In this document: one piece after another, positions 44,201 to 53,438 of the stretch | Layout: each line of letters opens with the position of its first letter | Numbering within the stretch: position 1 is the first letter of the stretch | DNA from: Siphonodentalium dalli | Lineage: Eukaryota; Mollusca; Scaphopoda; Gadilida; Siphonodentaliidae | Assembly (NCBI GenBank): GCA_032622095.1 | Contig: CP136063.1 | Coordinates: 281,535,426-281,599,425, forward strand | Direction of reading: 5' to 3' | Length of the DNA: 64,000 nucleotides | Program-made: the position numbers and the translations under genes | The notes under the pieces: model-generated | Seen by the model: the letters and a program-made list of their open reading frames with translations, nothing else | What the model was told of the DNA's origin: nothing | Databases searched by the model: none

Positions 44201-45025
44201 TCAATCTGTACATTTCTGTTGATTAGAGCACAATTGTTACCTGATTTTTGGTAAAGCACACCAGTTTCCAAGGCATGTTCAGTCATGAAGAGCTCATGTT
44301 GTGTGTCGGGATCAACACATCCTCAGCAGCAATTTCCAGCTAATCCCATTGTGTGTGGTCAATTGTGCTCTTAAGTCGATCAGAGAATTCGGATAGTTCT
44401 TTAAAAAGTGTCATACATATGCTGTGGCCTTGGTGGTATTGTATACTTGTGGTGCGTAACATGCTGAAATCGGTTTTTGGCAATTATCTTAAAAACCATT
44501 GACTTTTGGATATGAAAATGTATTACTGACCCCCCATAATGTGGATTTTCAGGGTCAAGAGCTCCTTGGAGGTCAATCCCATCCGATAATGGTACAGAAA
44601 TTATACCTATATGTGGCACCGATGGATATAGATCAATAAAATTTGAATTGGGGGCTCAGCTTTGAGATAAAAGTGCTGAACCCCAAAATTGGGCCCTTAA
44701 AATGGATTTTTTTTGGTTTTTGGCAATTATCTTAAAAACCATTGACTTTTGGATATGAAAATGTATTACTGACCCCCCATAATGTGGCCATTCCGCACAA
44801 TTTGAGTGGTCACACGACCCCCTTTGGCCAACGGTTCTGGAGATATAGTCACGGCGGGTGGTATTACTTCGCGCAAAAAGGGGCGTGGCCATTTGACCCA
44901 TTTCGCCCTCAATGGGAAATGTGTCACCAACCAAATATTGTTCGTGTACCTTCAATTAGTGGATTCGTGAAGAGTTTTGCTCTGGACATAAAAGTGCATA
45001 CAAAACGCCCTCAGCTACTAGAGTA
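41288..45025. mobile_element. Large foldback element (3.7 kb, 481-bp inverted arms)
   Basis: Left arm 41288-41768 (tactctagtagctgagggcg ... gaccctgaaaat) is matched, inverted, by 44545-45025 with only a few percent mismatches. Mirrored, more diverged segments continue inside (tcagtcccacatcaa near 42198 against its complement near 43862). A piece of the right arm is repeated at 44467-44544. The ORFs in the two arms encode the same peptide on opposite strands and are products of the repeat rather than genes. The 2.7-kb interior is AT-rich with no recognisable coding region. It is flanked on both sides by tctca(t/c)gtgaga-type motifs. Confidence 0.7.
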
Positions 45026-45029
45026 TATG

Positions 45030-45450
45030 AGATCTAACGTGAGAATTTCTGACTTTGAAAATATCCAATAAGTTTTTGTGGAAAAATTTCAAAGTCTGCA
45101 TTTCTCATAAGAAATCACGTGAAAATTTTTTAACTCGGGAATGTTTTTAAAAACTTACTTGAAGGATGATAATTTCAAAGTCTATTTTTCTCATGCGAAC
45201 TCAAATTAGAATTTGCAACTTAGAAAAATATACTACGGTTCAGTGGAAATATTTCTAAGTCTGAATTTCTTACGAGATCTCATATTTCTCACGTGAGAAA
45301 TTTTTCTCACATAACACCTTTGGTTAGAAAATTGATTTCTAACATCTTCTCACAAGGTTCATGTTAGTTTTCTCTGCTTTGCATATCTTTCTAATATGCT
45401 TCTCATGAGATTCTTATAAGATTCTAACAACTTCTCATGAGAAATTTCTG
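45030..45450. repeat. Degenerate TCACGTGAGAA-type repeats
   Basis: aacgtgagaatttct, aatcacgtgaaaattttt, ttctcacgtgagaaa, ttctcatgagaaattt and similar palindromic motifs recur every few dozen bases. This is the right-hand counterpart of the array at 39315-39650. Confidence 0.55.
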
Positions 45451-45581
45451 TATGGGTGTAAACAACAAGTGTTCCCGGTGTTGAAAAGAGCATTTTGGCG
45501 GTGTTTTCTTTTGAAGTTGTCTTTCAGTTTCGGAGCTTTCGTTTACACTGGACAAAATGTCGACAGTCATTCATGTTTATT

Positions 45582-45927
45582 TTAAAGGTACTCAATCCGA
45601 TAAAACTCCTCTCAATTACTATTTCAATGGCGAGGAAGTCACCCATCAAAGCTCAGATTTGTTAGATATCGATTTTAGAAATCTATTATTTTTCATTATC
45701 GGGAATACATTCTGGCCCAGAACTCAGTCAAAATTGCGTTATTATTACCACTTGATTTTAGAGTTATCCATCCTTGTCTGTTTGAATATATTTTGGTGTA
45801 CACATCCCGAGCAGATTACGGCAGTTGAAGGCAATTATTAGTACTCATCTCGAGTAAATACAAAATAACAAATTTCAAAAATTATTAGTACTCAACTCGA
45901 GTAAATTAATAACAAATTTCATAAATG
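45582..45927 (+). mobile_element. TTAA MITE family B, copy 4 (right end truncated)
   Basis: Starts TTAAAGGTACTCAATCCG and follows the family B consensus through ctgggccagaactcag and cagattacggcagtt, then breaks up around a duplicated ttagtactcatctcgagtaaa. The right terminus is not present. An internal deletion removed the gcttcgggggtcaaaaat segment. Confidence 0.65.
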
Positions 45928-45959
45928 ACATAACAAAACGATCTATCAGTTCCCCACAC

Positions 45960-46275
45960 TGCATGAAAACTGGAATTTATTCATTGCATAAATTCCGGAT
46001 AAATGTGCATAAATCTGGATAAATCAGAAATTTATTCACTGAATAAATGTGCATAAATCCGGAAATTTATGCACATTTATTCACAATTTATTCATGAATA
46101 AAGGCCGACATTTATACACAATTTATTTTTCACTGAATAAACCCATGTTTATTCAACAGAATAAACTCGGCATTTATTCGTACGTTTATGCACATTTATT
46201 ATCGACCTGTTTATGCATAAATGCGAAATTTATTCACTGAATAAAGCTGCATAAATATATATAGCTACATTTATT
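45960..46275. repeat. 'gcataaat / atttatgc' palindrome-rich tract
   Basis: Dense alternation of gcataaat, atttattcac, attcatgaat and their complements. A related tract is at 59828-60005. It may be the core of an unknown MITE. Confidence 0.5.
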
Positions 46276-46566
46276 CTGAATTGGAGGCGACTAATTAAAG
46301 TCCTTCTTGTTAGTGCCTACTGGTGGTAGGGTGCGCGGAGAATGAGGATCCGCGCTATCTCTCTCTTTGTTTGCGAGCTGAGGTGCTGTGCTGAGGTTTA
46401 GTGTTCCAGATTTGTGCGTGTGCATTTAGTTCCCCTTTGTAAGTTGTCAACATGGATTACTATAGTGATGGACACGTTGGGTGTGGGGAAGTTGATGTCA
46501 ACGGGTGTGACACTGGTGAGAGAAATGCTCGTGGCCATATTTAATGTGATTGAGTAATGAGGTAAT
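46276..46566. other. No gene seen
   Basis: Spacer before the palindrome. No convincing open frame. Confidence 0.3.
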
Positions 46567-46620
46567 AAATTCAAAAAGGCGAGGATGATCCTCCAGGGAG
46601 GTAATCTCAATCACTTGAAT

Positions 46621-46676
46621 ATCCTAAAAATGGTCTAGCGCTTTCGATACAAGTGTATCTTCGTCAGGACCAGGAT
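46621..46676 (-). ncRNA. Hammerhead-ribozyme-like motif, left arm
   Basis: On the minus strand this 56-bp segment is identical to the right-arm motif at 47586-47641: core CTGACGA, a GATAC/GTATC stem II, GAAA, palindromic GCGC, then TA before GACC, with GGTC/GACC and ATCCT/AGGAT forming stem I. One unpaired A sits between the CTGACGA core and stem II, which is non-canonical. See the right-arm entry for detail. Confidence 0.55.
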
Positions 46677-46711
46677 GGTGTAGATAGATGTGGATTTTGC
46701 CTGTCATTTTA

Positions 46712-46719
46712 TACTCTAG
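46712..46719 (-). promoter_or_regulatory. TATA box of the left arm (outward)
   Basis: TATAAAAT on the minus strand (attttata in the printed strand), in gagTATAAAA context, about 36 bp upstream of the left hammerhead-like motif and mirroring the right-arm TATA box. Confidence 0.5.
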
Positions 46720-47548
46720 GTTGATTGAGCGTGAATTTGATTGGTCAAAGGGTAGATGTCGGGTGTTTATGGACACAGAAGAGGTCTCAGAGTTGAGTGC
46801 GGGTATATTGCGGTATGTGGTGCCTCGCGATTCCCGATAGTCTATGCGGGTAGTTTGTGCGGGTATATTGTTGCTGCCCAGTCACTGTAGTTTAGTGCGG
46901 GTAGTTGTAGCGGGTATGTTGTATACAAAGCTACTAGTATAATAACGTGATGTGTCCATGAATTAAAGCACAAACGGCGTCGGTATATGATTTATAACCC
47001 AGGAAGCCGGATGTGTATTTGCGGGTATGTTGAGAAGAAACGATCCGAACTGGTGCAAAGTTAAACCGCACAAGACATAATGCGGTCAATAATCCCCTTG
47101 TATGCCACCTAGGGATGCAAGATATAAACATAATATCAATACAATTTGATAAATGCGGGTACTACACAACACATACCCGCAGCTGGTACACATTATGATG
47201 AATAAAGCGACATACCCGCACCAGTTCGGATCGTTTCTTCTCAACATACCCGCAAATACACATCCGGCTTCCTGGGTTATAAATCATATACCGACGCCGT
47301 TTGTGCTTTAATTCATGGACACATCACATTATTATACTAGTAGCTTTGTATACAACATACCCGCACTAAACTACAGTGACTGGGCAGCAACAATATACCC
47401 GCACAAACTACCCGCATAGACTATCGTGAATCGCGAGGCACCACATACCCGCAATATACCCGCACTCAACTCTGAGACCTCTTCTGTGTCCATAAACACC
47501 CGACATCTACCCTTTGACCAATCAAATTAACGCTCAATCAACCTAGAG

Positions 47549-47556
47549 TATAAAAG
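47549..47556 (+). promoter_or_regulatory. TATA box of the right arm (outward)
   Basis: TATAAAAG in a gagTATAAAAGG context. Transcription from about 30 bp downstream (near 47580) would begin just upstream of the hammerhead-like motif at 47586, placing the ribozyme at the 5' end of the RNA. Confidence 0.55.
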
Positions 47557-47585
47557 GACAGGCAAAATCCACATCTATCTACACC

Positions 47586-47641
47586 ATCCTGGTCCTGACG
47601 AAGATACACTTGTATCGAAAGCGCTAGACCATTTTTAGGAT
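47586..47641 (+). ncRNA. Hammerhead-ribozyme-like motif, right arm
   Basis: Core elements in order: stem I 5' side ATCCT and GGTC (47586-47594); CTGACGA (47595-47601, matching CUGANGA); an extra A (47602); stem II GATAC-ACTT-GTATC (47603-47616); GAAA (47617-47620); stem III reduced to palindromic GCGC (47621-47624); TA (47625-47626), in which U pairs with the last A of GAAA and A is the cleavage-site H; stem I 3' side GACC and AGGAT (47627-47641). A minimal palindromic stem III is known from hammerheads thought to act as dimers in retroelements. The extra A at the base of stem II is the main doubt. Confidence 0.6.
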
Positions 47642-47695
47642 ATTCAAGTGATTGAGATTACCTCCCTGGAGGATCATCCTCGCCTTTTTGAATTT

Positions 47696-48100
47696 ACATT
47701 TATTCTGGTTATATGCTCCAGTTTATGTACATTTATACCCCATATAAATTATTTGGATTTGAACATATATATCCATATATATTTGTGAAATCTACTTTAT
47801 GGTGACATTTGGCTTGTAACCAGCATATAAGGCGACACGGATGTGTATATCTAACTATACATATACACTGTGCATGTGTCGCCCTGATTCTGGTATCTCC
47901 ATGTGTAGTAATTTGCCAACAAAATGCTGCCCTATTGTTGGTTATACCAGTCACAAATATAATATGAACTACTTGGACATGGCACTTTATGTCATAGTTG
48001 TATCTTGCCGTCATCAATTTTCGTAGTCTCTGCAATAAAGAATAAAAATTAAATAATTAAGTGATCGCATGGGAAATAAGTATAAACGATAAAATATTAA
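47696..48100. other. No gene seen
   Basis: AT-rich spacer between the palindrome and the satellite. Confidence 0.35.
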
Positions 48101-48966
48101 AACTAAAATAAGAATTTTTTGTTCTGCTAAAGAGTGATATCGCCCTTCAAGGAACACAATTTTACGGGATTCAAAATTGTGTAACATCATGGATTTATTG
48201 TACATTGAATTTTTATGCGATATGACAAAGCGTGATATCACCCTTTCATCGCCACAATTTTACTCAATTCAAACTTCAAAACGGGATTACATCATGGACC
48301 TACTGTACAATGGATTTATATGTGATATGGCAAAGGGTAATATTACCCTTCCATTACCATAATTTTACGCGATTATAACTTCAAGACCGGATTACATCAC
48401 GGATATATTGTACAATTTATTTATATGTGAACTGGCAAAGGGTGATATCACCCTTCCATGGTCACTACTTTACGCGATTCTAACTTCAAAACAGGATTAC
48501 ATCACGGATATATTGTACAATGAATTTATATATGAACTGGCAAAGGGTGATATCACCCTTCCATGATCAATATTTTACGCGATTCTAACTTCAAAACGGG
48601 ATTACATCATGAATATATTGTACAATGAATTTATATGTGAACTGGCAAAGGGTGATATCACTCTTCCATGATCACTATTTTACGCGATTCTAACTTCAAA
48701 ACAGGATTACATCACGGTTATATTGTACAATGAATTTATATGTGAACTGGCAAAGGGTGTCGTGATATCACCCTTCCATGATCACTATTTTATGCGATTC
48801 TAACTTCAAAATGGGATTACATCATGAATATATTGTACAATGAATTTATATGTGAACTGGCAAAGGGTGATATCACCCTTCCATGATCACTATGTTACGC
48901 GATTCTAACTTCAAAACGGGATTACATCACAGATATATTTTACAATGAATATATATGTGAAATGGC
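48101..48966. repeat. 105-bp satellite with an 18-bp palindrome per unit, left part
   Basis: About eight units; caaagggtgatatcaccc or variants at about 48127, 48226, 48331, 48436, 48541, 48646, 48751 and 48861, i.e. exactly 105 bp apart except for one 110-bp step caused by a 5-bp insertion. Each unit contains the perfect palindrome AAGGGTGATATCACCCTT in its best form, plus ttttacgcgatt, ggattacatca and atattgtacaatg. The left-most units are the most diverged. The array is split by the copia insertion and resumes at 53668. Confidence 0.9.
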
Positions 48967-49195
48967 TGTTATAGTCAGCAATAGCAACCCTGATAACCTA
49001 AGAGAGATAACTCCACTTACCAGCTACCAATTAGTTGTTATTGTCAGCAGTAGCAAACCTTGTCAATCTAAGAGAGATAACTCCACCCACCAGCTACCTG
49101 ATGACATCACAGGAAGGGAAGCCATTGTGTGATCACCCAAGGTGGATGGACAGAAGTAGAAGCAGGAGACAACAAGTGTAAGTGTCTACTTAACA
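48967..49195 (+). repeat. 5' LTR of the copia element (229 bp)
   Basis: Begins TGTTATAG and ends CTTAACA (TG...CA). It contains an internal, diverged duplication: 48968-49028 and 49037-49098 both run gttat(a/t)gtcagca(a/g)tagcaa...agagagataactccac..accagctacc. There is no clear TATA box or AATAAA. Confidence 0.95.
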
Positions 49196-49196
49196 G

Positions 49197-49209
49197 TGGT
49201 AGCAGAGCT
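49197..49209 (+). promoter_or_regulatory. Primer-binding site for initiator Met tRNA
   Basis: TGGTAGCAGAG, one base after the 5' LTR, is complementary to the CTCTGCTACCA 3' end typical of animal initiator methionine tRNA. This is first-strand priming from the tRNA 3' end, as opposed to the half-tRNA priming of Drosophila copia. Confidence 0.85.
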
Positions 49210-49217
49210 AAAAGAAG

Positions 49218-52200
49218 ATGGCTCAACACAGCTACAAGATTCCACCTAACCTGGACACTCATAGTAGTTATGAGAGTTGGAAAAATGAGCTGAAAATGTG
49301 GAATTTAGTGACTGATGTTCCCCAAAAAAAACAAGCTCTAGCAGTTGCGTTGTCACTTACGGGAAAAGCGAAGGAAATTGCTTTGGAAATCTCTGCAGAC
49401 GACCTTGCTGACGAGGAACAGGGGATGAAGAAACTGTTAAAAAAATTGGATACAGCATTTGAAAAGGACAAAATAGATTGTGCGTATGAAGCATACAGCG
49501 ACTTTGAAAACTTTCGTCGAAATGAGGAAATGACAATGTCACAGTACATCATCGAATTCGAACACAAGTACAACAAATTAAAGTCGTACGATATGACATT
49601 ACCTTCCGCCGTGCAGGCATTCAAGTTGTTGGATAACACTAATTTATCCACCAAAGATCGACAGTTGGCGTTAACGGCATGCACAAATATAACGTTCGAC
49701 TTAATGAAATCGGCACTAAAACGGATCTTCGCCGATTCTCATGGAAATCCAGAAGCATCTAACGGAGAAAAGATTCTACTAAAGAAGGAGCCGGTGGATG
49801 ATGTCTATTTCACAGGAAGACCGTACAGTGGCGGATACAAAAATGTCGGTAGGAAATACGGAAACGGCAGTTCGAACAAAAATCCTCTCGATAAATTTGG
49901 AAACGTTACCAAGTGTGCGATTTGCGGTAGTCTCTACCACTGGGCAAAGAACTGTTCTCAACGACGACAACAGGCTTTCCAGAACAACACAGAGAATAAT
50001 CAGCCGCATTCTGTGAACATTACTCTTTTCAATGGCGATGTTGGAAAGAATGAAATTTTCATGGTGGAGTCATTTGGAGCTGCTGTTATTGACACTGCGT
50101 GTACGAAAACTGTCTGTGGACAAAAATGGCTACACAACTATATCAACGATTTAACAAGCGAAGAACGAAGTTTTGTTAGTCAGTCAAAGAGCTCGCAAGA
50201 ATTTAGATTTGGTGATGGAGTTCAAATTCGGTCGTTGGAAAAAGTGACAATTCCTGCCGTCGTTGGAAAAACACAATGCTGCATAGTGACAGAAGTTGTG
50301 CCGTGCGACATTCCGCTTTTATTGAGCAAACAGTCTTTAAAGAAAGCAGAAGCAGTATTGGACCTCAGTTGTGATAAAGCGAAAATGTTAGGACAAGATG
50401 TTCAACTTGAGTTTACATCAAGCGGCCACTATTGCATAAACATTCACCCACGTTCAACACAAGCAAAAGCCGAGACGAAAATGCCAGAAGTACTTGCGGT
50501 GGACACGGCTAAACTGGATGATAAAATGCTGATACAGTTGCACAACCAATTCGGACATCCCACTGCTGAAAAACTTGATGCGTTGATAGAAAATTCAGGC
50601 CAAAAAGACCCCGATCTGCTAGAGAGGTTGAAGGCGATAGTAAAAAACTGTGGAACGTGTGAAAAATTCAAAAAGCAACCACCTAGACCGGCAGTTGGAT
50701 TGCCACTAGCGTCCTATTTCAATGAAACTGTGGCGATGGACCTGCATCAACTAGGACCGTCCTTGTGGTACCTACATATCATGGACTTGTTTACTAGGTA
50801 CAGTGCTGCAACAGTAATAACAAGCAAACGGTCATCTGTGATCACGAACAGTTTTATTCAGAAATGGATAGCGATACATGGAAGTCCGAAAACAGTTTAT
50901 TTCGACAATGGTGGAGAATTTGAAAACTGGGAAATGAAGGACATGACCGAGAACTTCAACATTGTTATTAAAACAACACCAGCGGAAAGTCCGTGGAGTA
51001 ATGGACTTCTTGAGCGACACAATAAGACTCTGACTGAAATACTCAACAAAGTGAAGAATTCAAATCAAGTGGACATGGAAACTGCTCTCGCATGGGCTGT
51101 GAACTCTAAGAATTCCTTGGCAAATGTACATGGATATAGTGCATTTCAACTAGTGTATGGACAAAACCCAAACTTGCCGTGTGTTATAAGTGATCGACTA
51201 CCTGCGTTGGAAGGAACCACCATGAGCGAGTATGTAGCAAAAAATCTAAATGCGATGCACTCTGCAAGAAAGGCGTTTATAGAATCAGAATCCTCGGAAA
51301 GAATTCGACGGGCCTTAAAGAAGAATACTCGGTCGTACTCTAACTACTCCACTGGAGACAAAGTGTATTATAAACGGGCAAATAATCCAGAGTGGAAAGG
51401 ACCAGGGATTGTAATTGGGCAAGACAGCTCCGTCGTATTTGTAAGACATGGCGGGACATATGTTCGGGTCCACAAGTGCCGCTTGACAAAACTGCCTTCT
51501 TCAGTAACAAATGACACATGTGATGAAGATGTTTCTGAAACTGTTCCCAACAGTACACCAATATCAACACTTCAGGAAGAATCTGATGAAGAATGTTCGA
51601 AGTCTACAGATGATCCTACTAGTGGAGCAATAGGCGCGAGCAGTAAATCCATCACACCAACAATTGGACAGTTATTTTCCTACAACAGTGATGATGATCA
51701 ATATGTTGTGAAAATTCTTTCTCGTGCTGGAAAAGCAACAGGGAAACACAAAGACTGGTATAATGTGGAGTATCGTTCACCAGAAAGACTGTTAGGAACA
51801 AGAAACTCTCTCGATCTGTGTGGTGTTGACATTGTTCCGGTTAACGAGCCATCTACATCTTCAGAGGAAGAGAATAATGTTATGATAGTAAATATGGATA
51901 CGTTTTATGATGTAAAAATGGCCGAACTTCAGAAATGGAAGGAATACGAAGTCTACAACGAAATTCCGAATGAAGGACAAAAATGTGTATCAACTCGTTG
52001 GATATGTACGATGAAGGAAGTGGACGGAAAGACCGTAAGAAAGGCACGCCTGGTAGCCCGTGGGTTCAAAGATATCGAAAAAGATATAATAAATAAAGAC
52101 TCACCGACATGCAATAAAGAGACATTGAAATTATTGCTTGCGATCATGGTACAGAAAGGATGGAATCCAAAATCAATGGACATCAAAGCAGCGTTTCTGC

Positions 52201-53372
52201 AAAGCTCCCAGATCTCCAGGACAATATTTCTTAAACCACCGAAGGAGTCGTCATCATCAGGAGTCTGGCGCCTAAATAAATGTGTTTACGGCTTAGCTGA
52301 TGCATCATTGTGTTGGTATCAACGAGTTAAGGCAGTAATGTTAAAATGTGGAGCAAAGACATCTTCCTTGGATCCAGCTACGTTCTACTGGTGCGATAAA
52401 GAGGACAATCTCATCGGAATATTAGCTACTCATGTCGATGACTTTATTTGGGGAGGTTCTCAAATCTTCGAAAACGACATCATTGGTGCTATTCGAACAC
52501 AACTAAATGTTGGAAGAGAACAATCAGAATCCTTCAAATATATCGGCCTACATTTAGAGGTGGTTAAAGATTGTGTCTCGTTGGATCAAGATAGTTACCT
52601 GAAGTGTCTGCAAGCAATGACTATTTCAAAGGATCGCATAATGAGTAAAGAGGCGTCTTTAACATCTGAAGAAAAGACAATACTTCAATCAAAACTTGGA
52701 CAACTGCTCTGGATAGCAGTTCAAACTCGACCAGACATTATGTATGACACGGCTGTCTTAACCTCGGAGCTGCAAAATCCTTCAGTAAAGCACATTCTGG
52801 CAATCAACAAAATAATAAAGAGAGTGAAGTCGGATAATGTGAAGCTGCTATTCAAGAAGTTTGACAACCCAGAAAACACAAGACTGCTAGTTTATAGTGA
52901 TGCGTCTTTGGGAAACCTGTACGATGGCGGAAGCCAAGGTGGACATCTGATCATGATAACGGACAACGAAACAGTTATACCAATTGCATGGCAATCAAAA
53001 CGTATTCGTCGCATAGTCAGAAGTACCTTAGCTGCTGAAACGCTTGCGCTAGCAGATGGTATTGATGCAGCCATTCACACAGCTCAATTATACTCCGAAA
53101 TAATGACAGGATCTGTAAATCCGAAATTCATCCCTATAGAGTGCGTTACAGACAACCATTCATTATACGATGCGCTAAAGTCTACGAACTATGTTTGCGA
53201 GAAACATTTACGTATGGACATTAACGGAATTCGAGAGCTGATCAGAAGTCGCCAGATAACTGAAGTTAAATGGAGCAAGTCGCAGTATCAGTTAGCTGAC
53301 TGTCTGACCAAGAAAGGAGCATCAGCTCTAGCCCTGCTCGGAGTGCTGGAGAGAGGATCGCTGCTGCAGTAA
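49218..53372 (+). CDS. gag-pol: copia gag-pol polyprotein (1384 aa)
   Basis: Single intact frame starting at the first ATG after the primer site. Gag (about residues 1-250) has a copia-type capsid-like region and a CCHC zinc knuckle CAICGSLYHWAKNC at 233-246 for RNA packaging. Protease: active-site Asp292 in IDTACTKTVCG, i.e. DTA where most retroelement proteases have D(S/T)G. Integrase: zinc-binding H442, H447, C478, C481, then catalytic D508, D563 and E599 with exact D-x35-E spacing; a WKGPG segment follows. Reverse transcriptase: STRWICTMKE near 928, KARLVARGF near 944, and the catalytic box HVDD at 1072-1075 (usually YVDD). RNase H: VYSDAS with D1228, ST(L)AAETLAL, TDNHS, and LADCLTKKG near the end. 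All catalytic Asp/Glu are present. The protein would form virus-like particles, copy the RNA and insert the cDNA. Confidence 0.96.
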   Translation: MAQHSYKIPPNLDTHSSYESWKNELKMWNLVTDVPQKKQALAVALSLTGKAKEIALEISADDLADEEQGMKKLLKKLDTAFEKDKIDCAYEAYSDFENFRRNEEMTMSQYIIEFEHKYNKLKSYDMTLPSAVQAFKLLDNTNLSTKDRQLALTACTNITFDLMKSALKRIFADSHGNPEASNGEKILLKKEPVDDVYFTGRPYSGGYKNVGRKYGNGSSNKNPLDKFGNVTKCAICGSLYHWAKNCSQRRQQAFQNNTENNQPHSVNITLFNGDVGKNEIFMVESFGAAVIDTACTKTVCGQKWLHNYINDLTSEERSFVSQSKSSQEFRFGDGVQIRSLEKVTIPAVVGKTQCCIVTEVVPCDIPLLLSKQSLKKAEAVLDLSCDKAKMLGQDVQLEFTSSGHYCINIHPRSTQAKAETKMPEVLAVDTAKLDDKMLIQLHNQFGHPTAEKLDALIENSGQKDPDLLERLKAIVKNCGTCEKFKKQPPRPAVGLPLASYFNETVAMDLHQLGPSLWYLHIMDLFTRYSAATVITSKRSSVITNSFIQKWIAIHGSPKTVYFDNGGEFENWEMKDMTENFNIVIKTTPAESPWSNGLLERHNKTLTEILNKVKNSNQVDMETALAWAVNSKNSLANVHGYSAFQLVYGQNPNLPCVISDRLPALEGTTMSEYVAKNLNAMHSARKAFIESESSERIRRALKKNTRSYSNYSTGDKVYYKRANNPEWKGPGIVIGQDSSVVFVRHGGTYVRVHKCRLTKLPSSVTNDTCDEDVSETVPNSTPISTLQEESDEECSKSTDDPTSGAIGASSKSITPTIGQLFSYNSDDDQYVVKILSRAGKATGKHKDWYNVEYRSPERLLGTRNSLDLCGVDIVPVNEPSTSSEEENNVMIVNMDTFYDVKMAELQKWKEYEVYNEIPNEGQKCVSTRWICTMKEVDGKTVRKARLVARGFKDIEKDIINKDSPTCNKETLKLLLAIMVQKGWNPKSMDIKAAFLQSSQISRTIFLKPPKESSSSGVWRLNKCVYGLADASLCWYQRVKAVMLKCGAKTSSLDPATFYWCDKEDNLIGILATHVDDFIWGGSQIFENDIIGAIRTQLNVGREQSESFKYIGLHLEVVKDCVSLDQDSYLKCLQAMTISKDRIMSKEASLTSEEKTILQSKLGQLLWIAVQTRPDIMYDTAVLTSELQNPSVKHILAINKIIKRVKSDNVKLLFKKFDNPENTRLLVYSDASLGNLYDGGSQGGHLIMITDNETVIPIAWQSKRIRRIVRSTLAAETLALADGIDAAIHTAQLYSEIMTGSVNPKFIPIECVTDNHSLYDALKSTNYVCEKHLRMDINGIRELIRSRQITEVKWSKSQYQLADCLTKKGASALALLGVLERGSLLQ

Positions 53373-53426
53373 GACAATGACGGAGATGTAAATACATGTA
53401 CATAAAGTTGTAAATAGAACTTCTAG

Positions 53427-53438
53427 AAAGAGGGGAGT
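53427..53438 (+). promoter_or_regulatory. Polypurine tract
   Basis: gaaagaggggag immediately before the 3' LTR (53439), the usual primer site for plus-strand cDNA synthesis. Confidence 0.8.

Larger units (their letters stand above)
46567..47695. mobile_element. 1.13-kb palindromic element with divergent TATA-hammerhead modules
   Basis: Left arm 46567-47055 and right arm 47218-47695 are reverse complements over about 480-490 bp with few differences, around a 162-bp spacer. Each arm holds, reading outward, several gcgggta(t) motifs, a TATA box, and a 56-bp hammerhead-like sequence about 30 bp downstream. The remaining ~55 bp to the edge contain two small hairpins (cctccctggagg; gaggatcatcctc). 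No protein is encoded. Hammerhead motifs are known in the terminal repeats of Penelope-like elements and in retrozymes; a palindrome with one at each end, facing out, may be a non-autonomous derivative. No target duplication was found. Confidence 0.65.

Noticed and set aside
41358-44955. Nearly identical ORFs on + (41358-41681) and - (44656-44955) strands
   Set aside because: They come from the two inverted arms of one foldback element; the peptide has no recognisable features and each frame ends inside the arm.
33256-45841. Similar small ORFs at 33256-33453 and 45557-45841
   Set aside because: They are copies of the TTAA MITE family B; the shared peptide is a by-product and is interrupted in other copies.
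46567-47695. Palindrome as a pure assembly artefact
   Set aside because: The arms differ by small substitutions and indels (for example TATAAAAG against TATAAAAT; arm lengths 478 and 489), which a mirrored assembly error would not create, although long reads should still confirm it.
48101-48966. Regularly spaced repeats that superficially suggest a CRISPR array
   Set aside because: The repeated part is the whole 105-bp unit with no unique spacers; this is a eukaryotic satellite.
49268-53074. Several minus-strand and alternate-frame ORFs within the copia element
   Set aside because: Shadows of the gag-pol frame.
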